Positions 43,109 to 51,647 of a stretch of 64,000 nt of DNA are shown piece after piece. The translations under genes and the position numbers were made by a program. The stretch's first letter is position 1. Every line of letters begins with the position of its first letter. Origin of the DNA: JAGXKT01 sp964531695 (GTDB lineage: Bacteria > Planctomycetota > Phycisphaerae > SM23-33); assembly GCA_964531695.1 (NCBI GenBank), contig CAZHEH010000016.1, positions 1-64,000 of the forward strand, in the 5' to 3' direction. The notes beneath the pieces were generated by a model, which was not told the origin of the DNA, did no database searches, and saw nothing but the letters and a program-made list of their open reading frames with translations.

Positions 43109-43966
43109 ATGCAGGCAGAGCTGTCGCCGTCTCAAGCCGCCAAGCTGTTCCATCTGACTGCTGAGGACATCGAAGCCCTGGCGAGGATTCGCGCGGTGCT
43201 GGCGGGCGTATCGGACCGGATCGCCCAGCGCATGTTCAGCCGCATCAGCATGCTGCCGTCCGGGACTTCCCTTTTCAAGGCACGGGGCCGGGCCGCGTCC
43301 GGCAGGCGCATGCGCCGGTGGATCGATGCCGCCCTCCGCCCGTGGGACCCCACCGTGCGGGAGCCGTGGCTCCGGCATCTGGCGCGGCTCAGCGCTCGGC
43401 GCGAAGTGGCCCTGACCTTCATTTCGTCGGTCTTCGCCACATTCGCCGACGCGGGGGAAGCGGTCCTGCGGGAGACGTGGCCCGCGGACCCGGCGGGCCC
43501 GGACCCGACAGGAGCCGTCGAGGTGTTCCGCAAGCGTCTGGAGGCGGAGCGGATCGGCTTCCTGTCGGTGCTCCGTCGCGAGGTCAACGGGCGGCGAACG
43601 GCCCGTGAGGACGAACTCCAACGGCAGATCTCCGGGCGGCTGCGCCGTCTGCGAAGCGCCGTGTCGCTCAACGACGATGTCACCGGCGAAATCGACGAAC
43701 ACCAGGTCGTCCGGACCATGGCGCACCATATATCGGAGGTGTTCGCGCCGGACCTGCTGGTGGTGCACCTGCTCCAGCCGCAACGGATCGTGGACACGCC
43801 CATCGCGCTGCGTCGGGGGCAGGCCGTCTCGCTGGAGGACGACGAGCGAATGTGCCGCCTGCGGCAGGAGCCCGAGCTGTGCCGCACATGCCGAACGGGC
43901 CAGGTCTTCCGGGTGGATGAGGCGGCGGATTCACTGATCGGCTGTCCGCACCAGGCCTGGCCTTAG
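43109..43966 (+). CDS. Sensor half of an interrupted diguanylate cyclase
   Basis: 285 codons ending at TAG 43964-43966. Residues 1-165 are helical and resemble a globin-sensor fold (FHLTAEDIEALARIRAVL, IAQRMFSRI), but where the proximal His would be the sequence reads LARLSARREV, so haem binding is doubtful. Residues ~185-285 begin a GAF domain (EVFAPDLLVVHLLQPQRI) that stops in CPHQAWP. The same frame continues after TAG with ERGGYCCVPLAGGTEVFGW, which is the next part of that GAF domain, and then GGDEF. The amber codon is thus internal to a single gene (residue 286). AAGGAAG precedes the ATG. Confidence 0.7.
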   Translation: MQAELSPSQAAKLFHLTAEDIEALARIRAVLAGVSDRIAQRMFSRISMLPSGTSLFKARGRAASGRRMRRWIDAALRPWDPTVREPWLRHLARLSARREVALTFISSVFATFADAGEAVLRETWPADPAGPDPTGAVEVFRKRLEAERIGFLSVLRREVNGRRTAREDELQRQISGRLRRLRSAVSLNDDVTGEIDEHQVVRTMAHHISEVFAPDLLVVHLLQPQRIVDTPIALRRGQAVSLEDDERMCRLRQEPELCRTCRTGQVFRVDEAADSLIGCPHQAWP

Positions 43967-44011
43967 GAGCGAGGCGGATACTGCTGCGTTCCGCTCGCCG
44001 GCGGCACGGAG

Positions 44012-44704
44012 GTGTTCGGCTGGATGCACCTGCGCCGCGACGTCGGCGGCTTCGAGGATGAGGAAATCGACGTTCTGGGCATCTACGGGCAGATGGTCGG
44101 AACCGCGATGTCCTCCCTGCGGCTGGTGAGCGAGAACCGCCGCCAGGCGACGACCGACCCGCTGACCGGCGTCCACAACCGGCGGCATTTCGAGGAGGTG
44201 CTGCGGAAGGAGCAGGCACTGCTCCGCAGGCGGGGCGGCTGCGATGCCCTGATCATGCTGGACGTCGACGGGTTCAAGCAGTTCAACGACCAACACGGGC
44301 ACGATGCCGGCGACCGCGTCCTGACGGCCTTCGCCCAGGCCCTGGACGCCTGCTGCCGCCAAACCGACGAGATCTCACGACTCGGCGGCGATGAGTTCGC
44401 CGTGCTCCTCCGCGACTGCGACGACGACCACGCCGGCGACGTGGCCGCCAAGATCATCCGCACGGCCGCCGACACCAACGTGCGCGTCAGCGCGACGCAA
44501 TGGGAGCACCTCCAGATCAGCGCCGGCGTGGCCTGCTGCCCCCGGCACGCGGCCTCGCTCGAGGACGCCCTGCTGCTGGCGGACGTGGCGCTGATTCGCG
44601 CCAAGGAGAGCGGCAAGAACCGCCACCAGGTATTCAATCCCGAGGCGGACGCGGCCGCACTGAACGATCGCGGCTTCCAGCAGGGGCTCCGCCTCAGCCG
44701 CTGA
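44012..44704 (+). CDS. GAF end plus GGDEF diguanylate cyclase domain
   Basis: Downstream part of the interrupted cyclase; 230 codons from the first ATG, but the homologous frame begins directly after the TAG at 43967. The rest of a GAF domain (GWMHLRRDVGGFEDEEIDVL) is followed by TDPLTGVHNRRHFEEVL and the active site RLGGDEFAVLL (GGDEF intact). The inhibitory I-site RQTD sits five residues before it, so product inhibition by c-di-GMP is expected. Several Cys in the domain (DACCRQTDE, AGVACCPRH) are unusual. If read through, it makes c-di-GMP for the PilZ proteins upstream; if not, an internal start would give an unregulated cyclase fragment. Confidence 0.8.
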   Translation: MFGWMHLRRDVGGFEDEEIDVLGIYGQMVGTAMSSLRLVSENRRQATTDPLTGVHNRRHFEEVLRKEQALLRRRGGCDALIMLDVDGFKQFNDQHGHDAGDRVLTAFAQALDACCRQTDEISRLGGDEFAVLLRDCDDDHAGDVAAKIIRTAADTNVRVSATQWEHLQISAGVACCPRHAASLEDALLLADVALIRAKESGKNRHQVFNPEADAAALNDRGFQQGLRLSR

Positions 44705-44724
44705 CCGCCCGTTGAAGAACGCGT

Positions 44725-44753
44725 TTCCGCCATGATCGGCGGAACCCGTTTTT
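44725..44753 (+). terminator. Rho-independent terminator after the cyclase
   Basis: TTCCGCC (44725-44731) pairs with GGCGGAA (44738-44744) around ATGATC, followed by CCCGTTTTTC. Confidence 0.75.
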
Positions 44754-44775
44754 CAGCGGACCGTCGGGCCCTCGC

Positions 44776-44804
44776 TTGCCGGCCCGGCCCGGCGCCCGTA
44801 GCAT
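44776..44804 (+). promoter_or_regulatory. TTGCC-type promoter, leaderless
   Basis: TTGCCG (44776-44781), 17-bp spacer, TAGCAT (44799-44804), with the ATG at 44812 after 7 bp. Confidence 0.6.
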
Positions 44805-44811
44805 GCACGAC

Positions 44812-45336
44812 ATGCCTTCGGCCAAGAATCTCTACTACTTCGTCTGGCCCACCGCGTGGGGGCCCATGGGCGCGGTGGCGGGCGACAAGGGCATCCGGCG
44901 CATCGTCCTGCCGCACTACACGCAGGATGACCTGGCGGCCCTGCTCGCCTGGGAGCACCCCGGCGCCGTCGAAGGCCGTGAGCCGTTCGAGCGGCTTGTC
45001 GAGCTTTCGCGGGCATTCCTCAATGGCAAGCGTGTCGACTTCGCGGATGTCGACATCGACCTGCCGAGCGGGGAGAGCTTCTCGGGCGTCGTGTACCGGG
45101 CCTGCAGGTCCATTCCGTACGGGCAGACGCTGAGCTACTCGGCGTTGGCCAAGCAGATCGGCCGGCCGGACGCCGCTCGTGCCGTGGCCACCGCGATGAG
45201 CAAGAACCCCACGCCGCTGATCGTCCCCTGCCACCGCGTGATCTACGCGGACGGACGAGCGGGCGGGTTCTCCGCCGAGGGCGGAGAGGCGCTGAAGCGC
45301 CGCCTGCTTGTCCTGGAAGCCGGCGCCGGGGCTTGA
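44812..45336 (+). CDS. ogt: Methylated-DNA-protein-cysteine methyltransferase
   Basis: O6-alkylguanine repair protein, 174 residues. The active site is IVPCHRVIYADGRAGGFS with the acceptor Cys in PCHRV. The helix-turn-helix SGVVYRACRSIPYGQTLSYS and the Asn hinge region before the site (ATAMSKNPTPLI) are as expected. An N-terminal ribonuclease-like domain covers residues 1-85. The ATG at 44803 is in frame but lies inside the -10 box, so 44812 is the start. It is transcribed alone from a leaderless promoter. It removes O6-methylguanine by a suicidal methyl transfer. Confidence 0.93.
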   Translation: MPSAKNLYYFVWPTAWGPMGAVAGDKGIRRIVLPHYTQDDLAALLAWEHPGAVEGREPFERLVELSRAFLNGKRVDFADVDIDLPSGESFSGVVYRACRSIPYGQTLSYSALAKQIGRPDAARAVATAMSKNPTPLIVPCHRVIYADGRAGGFSAEGGEALKRRLLVLEAGAGA

Positions 45337-45360
45337 AACCGAGCCGGGGCCGCGTATGCT
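45333..45360 (+). promoter_or_regulatory. Sigma70-type promoter for the CBM9/beta-lactamase gene
   Basis: TTGAAA (45333-45338), 16-bp spacer, TATGCT (45355-45360). The -35 overlaps the ogt stop codon. Confidence 0.55.
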
Positions 45361-45399
45361 CCGGGTTCTTCAACTTCCGCGACGAAAGGAGCCGCACGA

Positions 45400-47955
45400 A
45401 TGAAGACCACACATGCATTGGGGCTGTTCGCATCGGTTCTGGCACTGGCGATGGCGGCGGGGTGCGTCCAAACCTCCGCGCCCGCCGACAGTATTCGTGA
45501 CATCCCGCGCCTCTCGCGCGTCCGGATCGACGGCTCGGACGCCGACTGGGGCGGCGAGGGTCTGAAGGTCGAGATTCTGACCGGTCAAGGCGCGGTGGAC
45601 ACGGCGGATTGCCGTGGCCGCCTGCGCATCGGCTGGACGGACGAGGGCCTCGTCATCCTCGCCCGCGTGCGGGACAACGACAACTGGGAGCATCCCGACT
45701 CCACTGCCCTGTGGCAGGGAGACTGCGTCGAGCTGTTCCTCCGCCCCCGTAAGGGCGCCAAGGACTGCTACCAGATCGTCGCCGCCCCGGGCCTGGGCCC
45801 CGAGCAACCCGACCCGCGCCATCACGTACATGACCATCGAAGCACCCAGGCCTTGAAGGCGTTCGCCGTCAAGCCGCGCGTCGCGCGGAGCGCCTTCGAC
45901 GGCGGCTACGTGCTCGAGGTTCTCATGCCGTGGGAACCGCTGGGGATCGTGCCCGAGACCGGCCGTGAGGTCGGCGTACAGGTCTACATCAACGACCGCG
46001 ACGGCGGGGGCGACAAGGTCCGGCTCATGTGGCACCCGCGTGGCGAATCGCATCGGGAGGCGGAGCACTGTGAGCGCGTCCGGCTGAGCGAGAAGGCAGG
46101 CCCGCCGGCCGTCGCGGCCGCGTCCGGACGGTACGAACACCTGTCTCGGGTGCGGCTGGACGTGGCGGCCATCGAGCGCCTGGCCGGGCGCGAGGTCGTC
46201 GTCCGCACGATGTCACAGGAACTGGCCCGCGGGCGGCTGACTGCCAAAGGCGGCATCGCCGTGGCCGACCTGATCGCGCCGATGCCCGAAGTGGGCAGGT
46301 CCTACGGTCCGGTATCCGTCTGGGTCGAGGGGGCCCGCATTGCCACCATCGCGCTGCCCGACGCGGATGAAGCCCGAGCCAGGGAGTTCATGTTCTGCGG
46401 AATCGGCCCCGCGCCGGCGGTCTTCATCGGAGAGGAATTGCCCGCCATCGAGTTCCCGCGGCCCCTGCGCGCCGAGGCGATGATCGGAAGGTACACCATC
46501 GAGACCGACTGGTACGACTCCGACCTGAAGCGCGTGCTCAAGGCCGAGAGCCCCGGCGGCTACGGCGCCGTCATCCGCATCACGGGCCAGGACGGCAAGG
46601 TCTACACGCGCTATCGCAACGCCTACCGCGCCGAGGGAAACAAGCCCTGGTGGGACTGGAAGTTCGGCGGCGCGGTCGAGTTGCCGCCCGAACTCGGAGT
46701 GCATCCGGCCGTCTGCTCCGAACAGAGCCGATGGGTCAACGAGATGCTCAAGTGGAGCGCCGCCACGGCCATGGCGCAGGGCGACCCGCTGGCGGTGCTC
46801 GCCGCCGAACTCGCTCGCGTCGAGCCCGGCGAGGGGCCGATGAGCGTCTACGACAGCCCCTGGGCGCGCAACCGCCAGTGGTGGGTCGAGCTCAAGCGGA
46901 AGCTCAACGGAAACGCCGAGCGGTTCCCCGATCCCATCCGGCCTCCGGTAGTCATAGACGGCAGGGGCGCCCGCGTGCTTCGCGAGGGCACGGCCGCCGA
47001 AGCGGGCATGGAGCCCGACACGGCCGAGCGGCTCGACGCCCTGCTGACCGAATGGGCCGAGAGCTCCGGCGAGCCGTTCATCGCGCTGGTCGCCCGGCGC
47101 GGCGTCATCGTCCTGCATAAGGCCTACGGCATGCGGGACGGGGAGCCGATGACCGTGGACACGGGGAGCTGGATGGCATCCCTGACGAAGCTTCTCCAAG
47201 GGACTTGCCTGATGATGTGCGTGGACCAGGGCCGGGTTGACCTGAACGCCCCGATCTGCAAGTACCTGCCGGAGTTCACGGACGCCGGCGTGTGCCCGAA
47301 GATCACCCCGCGGCACCTGGTCACCCACACGGCCGGGATGTGGGGCCACTGGGGCGACGACGCCCACGACCTCGAGCACGTCATCGCGGAGTACGGCCCG
47401 TACCTGGAGCCGTGCAAGGAGTTCAGCTACAACGGCATGGACCTGGCGCTGTGCTCGAAGATCATCGAGCAGGTCAGCGGCGAGTGCCTGCCGAAATTCT
47501 ACCAGCACCACCTCGTCGAGCCGCTGGGCATGAAGCACACCGAGGTGACGAACTCGTCGTACGACGCCAAGTCGACCGCGTACGACATGGCGCTGGTGGG
47601 ACAGATGCTCTGCAACGGCGGCTCATACGGCGACAAGGTGTTCATCCGGCCCGAGACACTCGAGCTGATGCTGCCGCGGAACCTCTCGCCGCTGCTGAAG
47701 GACACCGAGACCGAGAGCGAATGGGGCGTCGGCTGTGACTGGATGGACAACGACATCCTTGGCCCGCGGACCTGGGGGCACGGCGCTGCCTCGGGCGCCA
47801 CGCTCCGCATCGACCCCGACAACGAACTCGTCGTCAGCATGACGCGGAACACCGCGGGAGAGAACTTCCAGGAGTACCACAAGCGGTTCCTGAAGCTCAT
47901 CGCCGAGTGCATGATCGACCCGACGCTGGGCATCCCCGAGGACGACGGCGAATAG
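45400..47955 (+). CDS. Lipoprotein fusing a CBM9-like domain to a serine beta-lactamase-type hydrolase
   Basis: 851 residues. The signal peptide ends in the lipobox-like AMAAGC (Cys22). Residues ~40-225 match the CBM9-like fold often used to bind carbohydrate (LSRVRIDGSDADWGGEGLKV, WQGDCVELFLRP, VLEVLMPWEPLG). A middle region (230-520) is not recognised. Residues ~540-840 form a class C beta-lactamase/penicillin-binding-type hydrolase with Ser-x-x-Lys in SWMASLTKLLQGTCL, Tyr-x-Asn-like EFSYNGMDLALCS, and WGHGAASGATLR for the third motif. It may act on glycan esters or cell-wall peptides outside the cell. AAAGGAG precedes the ATG. The end lies 3 bp from the convergent cobA-hemD gene. Confidence 0.78.
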   Translation: MKTTHALGLFASVLALAMAAGCVQTSAPADSIRDIPRLSRVRIDGSDADWGGEGLKVEILTGQGAVDTADCRGRLRIGWTDEGLVILARVRDNDNWEHPDSTALWQGDCVELFLRPRKGAKDCYQIVAAPGLGPEQPDPRHHVHDHRSTQALKAFAVKPRVARSAFDGGYVLEVLMPWEPLGIVPETGREVGVQVYINDRDGGGDKVRLMWHPRGESHREAEHCERVRLSEKAGPPAVAAASGRYEHLSRVRLDVAAIERLAGREVVVRTMSQELARGRLTAKGGIAVADLIAPMPEVGRSYGPVSVWVEGARIATIALPDADEARAREFMFCGIGPAPAVFIGEELPAIEFPRPLRAEAMIGRYTIETDWYDSDLKRVLKAESPGGYGAVIRITGQDGKVYTRYRNAYRAEGNKPWWDWKFGGAVELPPELGVHPAVCSEQSRWVNEMLKWSAATAMAQGDPLAVLAAELARVEPGEGPMSVYDSPWARNRQWWVELKRKLNGNAERFPDPIRPPVVIDGRGARVLREGTAAEAGMEPDTAERLDALLTEWAESSGEPFIALVARRGVIVLHKAYGMRDGEPMTVDTGSWMASLTKLLQGTCLMMCVDQGRVDLNAPICKYLPEFTDAGVCPKITPRHLVTHTAGMWGHWGDDAHDLEHVIAEYGPYLEPCKEFSYNGMDLALCSKIIEQVSGECLPKFYQHHLVEPLGMKHTEVTNSSYDAKSTAYDMALVGQMLCNGGSYGDKVFIRPETLELMLPRNLSPLLKDTETESEWGVGCDWMDNDILGPRTWGHGAASGATLRIDPDNELVVSMTRNTAGENFQEYHKRFLKLIAECMIDPTLGIPEDDGE

Positions 47956-47958
47956 GCC

Positions 47959-49482
47959 TCAGCCCGCCGCGGCGGCAATCGCGGCCGCGAGCCCGGCGGC
48001 GGTATGGTCGTCCGCGATGACGGTCGGCTCGAGCCCCTCGGCCCGCAGCGCCTTGGCCGTGACGGGTCCGATGGCGGCGAGCTTCGCGCGGCTCAAGTCC
48101 ACGGCCGCCTCGCACGCCAGCGCTGCCAAGTGGGTGACGCAGGACGCCGAGGTGAAGGTGACCCAGTCCACCCGTTCCGCCCGGAGCGCCTCGGCCGCGT
48201 CCTCGGGTAGCGCCTCGGGCCGGAGCGTCCGGTAGGCCGTCGCCTCGACGACCTCCGCGCCGGCGGCCCGAAGCCGCTCCGCCAGCTCCGGCGGGGCGAT
48301 GTCCGCCCGCGCCAACAGCACTTGCCGGCCCGCGATGCCCGCTTCCACGAGCGCGTCGGCCAATGCGGCCGTGGTGTGCGGCTCGGCCGTCAGGTCGGCG
48401 CGAATGCCTCGGCCCGCCAGCGCGTCGCGAGTGGCCGGGCCGATCGCGGCAAGCCGCACGCCCGCCAATTCGCGGGCGTCCCGCCCCGCCGCCCCGAGCC
48501 GTTCGAAGACGGCCGTCACGCCGTTCGCCGAGGTCAGCCCGAGCCAGTCGAAGCGCGACGGGTCCACCAGCGCCGCGTCCAACTCCGCCCACGACGCCGG
48601 CGGCGAAATCTCAATCGCCGGGGCGTGCAGAACGCGGGCGCCCTGCCTGGCGAGCAATGCCGCCAGCGCGCCCGCCTGCCCCCGCGGGCGAGTCACCAGT
48701 ACCGTCCGCCCCGCCAGCGGCAGCCGCTCGAACCACGCCAGGCGTTCGCGAAGCCCCGCCACGGCGCCGACGATCAGCACGGCCGGGGCCTTCAGCCCCG
48801 CTTCCCGCGCCCGCGCCGGTAAGCTCGCCAGCGTCCCGTCCACCACGCGCTGGTCGGGCGAGCCGGCCCGCTCGACCGCCGCTGCGGGCGTCTCGGCCGT
48901 CCGCCCCGCCGCCAGCAGCCGATCACACGTCGCCTCCAGCGCCGCCACGCCCATGTAGACCACGAGCGTGTCCACGCGCGCCAGGGCCCGCCAGTCGTGG
49001 GTCGCCTCCGGCTTCTCGGGGTCCTCACGGGCCGTCACGAACGCCACTGACGAGGCGTGCCGCCGATGCGTCAAGGGTATTCCCGCATACGCCCCGGCCG
49101 CCAGGGCGGCCGTGATGCCGGGCACAACGCGGTACGAAACCCCAGCCGCCCGCAGCGCCTCGGCCTCCTCCCCGCCGCGACCGAACACGAACGGGTCGCC
49201 CCCCTTCAAACGCACCACCAGCTTGCCCGACCGGGCCCGGTCGGCCAGCAGCCGCTCGATGTCCCCTTGGGCCCGGCGCGGAGCGCCCGGCTCCTTGCCC
49301 ACGTAAATCCGCTCGGCCGCAGGGGGAACCAGGTCCAGAAGGTCCGCTCCGATCAGACGGTCGTAAACCACTACATCGCAGAAAGCTAGCCATTCGGCGC
49401 CCGCGCGGGTGAGCAGCTCCGACCCGGCCGGACCCGCACCGACCAGAACGACCAGACCCGGATTGTTCGGCTCCGCCGGCAC
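47959..49482 (-). CDS. Fused uroporphyrinogen-III methyltransferase and synthase (CobA-HemD)
   Basis: 507-residue bifunctional tetrapyrrole enzyme. Residues 1-245 are a SAM-dependent uroporphyrinogen methyltransferase: LVGAGPAGSELLT, KLVVRLKGGDPFVFGRGGEE and VPGITAALAAGAYAGIPLTH. Residues ~250-507 are HemD-like uroporphyrinogen-III synthase (LAGRTVLVTRPRGQAGALAA, WLGLTSANGVTAVFERL, WVTFTSASCVTHLA). It makes uroporphyrinogen III from hydroxymethylbilane and methylates it toward precorrin-2 for siroheme or B12. The start is GTG 49482, fixed by a promoter whose -10 box ends 6 bp before it. An upstream TTG at 49512 lies inside the promoter. Confidence 0.93.
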   Translation of the reverse strand: MPAEPNNPGLVVLVGAGPAGSELLTRAGAEWLAFCDVVVYDRLIGADLLDLVPPAAERIYVGKEPGAPRRAQGDIERLLADRARSGKLVVRLKGGDPFVFGRGGEEAEALRAAGVSYRVVPGITAALAAGAYAGIPLTHRRHASSVAFVTAREDPEKPEATHDWRALARVDTLVVYMGVAALEATCDRLLAAGRTAETPAAAVERAGSPDQRVVDGTLASLPARAREAGLKAPAVLIVGAVAGLRERLAWFERLPLAGRTVLVTRPRGQAGALAALLARQGARVLHAPAIEISPPASWAELDAALVDPSRFDWLGLTSANGVTAVFERLGAAGRDARELAGVRLAAIGPATRDALAGRGIRADLTAEPHTTAALADALVEAGIAGRQVLLARADIAPPELAERLRAAGAEVVEATAYRTLRPEALPEDAAEALRAERVDWVTFTSASCVTHLAALACEAAVDLSRAKLAAIGPVTAKALRAEGLEPTVIADDHTAAGLAAAIAAAAG

Positions 49483-49488
49483 GGCCGC

Positions 49489-49517
49489 ATTGTAGAGCCA
49501 CCGACAAGGCAAGGCAA
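49489..49517 (-). promoter_or_regulatory. TTGCC-type promoter, leaderless
   Basis: On the minus strand TTGCCT (49517-49512), 17-bp spacer, TACAAT (49494-49489), then GCGGCC and the GTG start at 49482. Confidence 0.6.
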
Positions 49518-49592
49518 AATTCCGCCTGCTTGCTTAAGGACCCCCTTCCGCCCGCCGATTTCCTGAATGGGCAATGGTGCCGGAGAACGACT

Positions 49593-49946
49593 ATGGGAAG
49601 CGACCTGAGCTTCTTGCCTGAACGCAGGCGTCACGGCCGGACGAAGCTGCAAATGCGGCTGAAGGGCATCCGGCTGGACCCGGACGGCGGAGATGTCGTC
49701 GACACGCTCCAGACGGTCGACATCTCTCGCTCCGGCCTCGGCGCGTACGGCGACCGCGGCTTCTATCCGGGCCAGCGAATGGTCCTCTGCCTGCCGGTCT
49801 CGCAGCAAAGCGGACGCCGAAGCATTTACGCGACCATCGTCCGCTGCCGCCAACTCAACCAGGGATACGAAGTCGGGCTCGAGTTCGACTCGAATGCCGT
49901 GGGCGAGTGGTGCGGCACTGCGGCGTGCGGCATTGCGGCCGCGTAG
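49593..49946 (+). CDS. Single-domain PilZ protein
   Basis: 117-residue PilZ protein, probably a c-di-GMP receptor. FLPERRRHGRTKLQMRL gives the RxxxR motif and VDISRSGLGAYG the DxSxxG motif. MVLCLPVSQQ and GYEVGLEFDS are typical later strands. GGAGAACG lies before the ATG at 49593. It has no domain for an output action, so it probably works by protein contact. It is divergent from cobA-hemD and remote from the three YcgR-like copies. Confidence 0.85.
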   Translation: MGSDLSFLPERRRHGRTKLQMRLKGIRLDPDGGDVVDTLQTVDISRSGLGAYGDRGFYPGQRMVLCLPVSQQSGRRSIYATIVRCRQLNQGYEVGLEFDSNAVGEWCGTAACGIAAA

Positions 49947-50236
49947 GGCAACGCACGGCGGACGTCCGCCGTCGTTCTCATAGCGCCGGCGCCCACAGAG
50001 CGCGGCGTCATGGGCCTGAAAAAGGCCCATTCTTTTTGCGCATCCCGCTCCTCCCCTTGCCGCTCAGCAAGTCTCGACCCTCAGTTTGCGGCGCGCTTCC
50101 GTCCGACAGGGCTCGCGCCCGTTGTTATGTTGTCTGTTCCCAGCGGTATACGACGCGGCCGCTGTAGCAAAGCCGTTCAGCCAGCATGGATGCCCGTCGC
50201 TGCCACTGGTTTTTTCGAGAAGTTCGCGACAAAGTC

Positions 50237-50264
50237 TTGACGGAACCGTTTTGTGTGCTAGAAT
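50237..50264 (+). promoter_or_regulatory. Strong sigma70-type promoter
   Basis: TTGACG (50237-50242), 16-bp spacer, TAGAAT (50259-50264). Each box has five of six consensus bases. No gene begins within 450 bp downstream. Confidence 0.65.
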
Positions 50265-50270
50265 ATGCTC

Positions 50271-50500
50271 CTGCAGGGCGAGGAAATCGGCCACTGCAAC
50301 GGGTTAGCTCCCTGAGCCGGGAGCACCTACAGCGTGAGGGCCGGAGCTTGTGTTTCCACGTCTCTGTGGTCGCCGCCGAGAGTCTGCGGGTCAGGACGGG
50401 ATCTCTCCCCGTTGGTACGCCGCGCAGACCCGCAGGGCGGAATGACGTACGACCGGAAGCAGGGCTACTTGTTGTGTAAGGATTGATGCAGGGCAAAGGC
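50271..50500 (+). ncRNA. Structured RNA candidate or long leader
   Basis: Starts at the predicted start site of the 50237 promoter. It contains GCTCCC/GGGAGC around TGAGCC (50307-50324), CCAC/GTGG around GTCTCT (50357-50370), and CTGCGGGTC/GACCCGCAG enclosing ACGGG/CCCGT (50384-50436). The segment CCCTGAGCCG also occurs in 6S RNA, but I cannot fit the rest to the 6S fold. RNase P, tmRNA and SRP signatures are absent. It could be an independent RNA or part of the 470-base leader of the PEP-CTERM gene. The 3' end is arbitrary. No gene is supported in the flanks (49947-50236 and 50501-50746). Confidence 0.4.
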
Positions 50501-50746
50501 CTGCTGCGCCTGCGATGACTGGCCGTTCTGAGGGCCGCTCAAGGCGCAACCCGTAGTCAAGAAGGAAAACCAGCCGCCGTTTCGCCGAGGCCGTGAGCCA
50601 GGCCTCTTTCCGGAAGGTCCGGGGTGCGTCGGCGGCGTTCAACGGAGTGCGATTCAGACCCCTCTACGGGCCGATGGTTAAGGTTCGCGCTCCATTCAAG
50701 CGTTGAGGACATGAGCGTTTAGAAACTCATCTTCCAGGAGGTCGCT

Positions 50747-51469
50747 ATGCACACGACACATCTCAACATCTTTCGCGCATGCGTTTCTGCTGCATTTGTC
50801 GCGGGCCTGTTGTGTTCCGCCGCCCCGGCCGCACCGATCATCGGCCAGTATGCCAGCCCGACGACGGGCAACGACATGCTCAACGGGCGGTGGTCGGAGA
50901 GCTGGCTCGGCGGGCAGGAAGGCGCGATCGGGAACACCGTCAACGCCGCCAGTTGGGATACAGCGAACCTTGGCACCGAGTGGGAGATGTTCGGCATGTC
51001 GATCGCGGCCTCGCCGACTGTCGATGACAACCGCGACGCCAACGACACCGGGACGGTGACGTATCGGACAACCTATGACGGCGGGCAGCTACGACTCAAG
51101 GACACGGGCGCCTGGTGGGGCGGGGGCGTGGGCTCGGAGTACGTCGTCGACCTGAATGAGTACGAGCACACGACCGTGAAGGTCTACGTCGCAGGCGAGG
51201 AACGTACCGTCACGACGACGATCTACTCGCACGGGGTGTTCCAGGGCTATGGCGGCATCTACGAATTGAGCTTCGTGACGGCCGTGGCAGTACCCGACGG
51301 CGGCGGCCCGCTGGCGATGAACTACCCCGAGTACCTCCCGGCCGGTGAGACGACCGGCGCCTACGGACACGTGCAGAAGATCCGCATGGAGATCATCCCC
51401 GAGCCGGCGACGATGGGTCTGCTGGCGATCGGTGGTGTCGGCGTGCTGCTGCGGCGTCGGCGACGCTAG
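50747..51469 (+). CDS. PEP-CTERM sorting-domain protein
   Basis: 240-residue secreted protein. Signal peptide residues 1-28 (ACVSAAFVAGLLCSAAPA). The mature part is rich in Thr, Gly, Asp and Tyr with no family I recognise. The C-terminus is a textbook PEP-CTERM signal: PEPATMGLLAIGGVGVLL followed by five Arg. Such tails are recognised by exosortase at the cell envelope, often linked to extracellular polysaccharide. No exosortase gene is in the window. AGGAGG is close upstream of the ATG. It is preceded by the long 50271-50746 leader-like stretch. Confidence 0.85.
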   Translation: MHTTHLNIFRACVSAAFVAGLLCSAAPAAPIIGQYASPTTGNDMLNGRWSESWLGGQEGAIGNTVNAASWDTANLGTEWEMFGMSIAASPTVDDNRDANDTGTVTYRTTYDGGQLRLKDTGAWWGGGVGSEYVVDLNEYEHTTVKVYVAGEERTVTTTIYSHGVFQGYGGIYELSFVTAVAVPDGGGPLAMNYPEYLPAGETTGAYGHVQKIRMEIIPEPATMGLLAIGGVGVLLRRRRR

Positions 51470-51560
51470 TAGGACGCGGCGGAGGCGCCCTTCGCACTGA
51501 GGCATACGAGAACCGACGTGAGGCGGGCGTGAGTCCGGAAGGGCTCGCGCCCGCCGTCTC

Positions 51561-51589
51561 TTGCGCCCGGCCGGGGCGGCGGATAGAAT
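51561..51589 (+). promoter_or_regulatory. Promoter for the flavodiiron gene
   Basis: TTGCGC (51561-51566), 17-bp spacer, TAGAAT (51584-51589). The ATG at 51648 is about 50 bp further on. Confidence 0.55.
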
Positions 51590-51647
51590 GATGCGGCATC
51601 AGGGCCGGGTCGGCGACCGGCGGCCGAAGGCAGGAAAGGCGGCGTTC

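Noticed and set aside
50271..50500. RNase P, tmRNA, SRP RNA, cobalamin or c-di-GMP-I riboswitch
   Set aside because: GAGGAAA, GCCACTG and CCGGAAG fragments occur, but the required companion elements and order (for example ACAGAAxxxGGCUUA or the B12 box) are absent.
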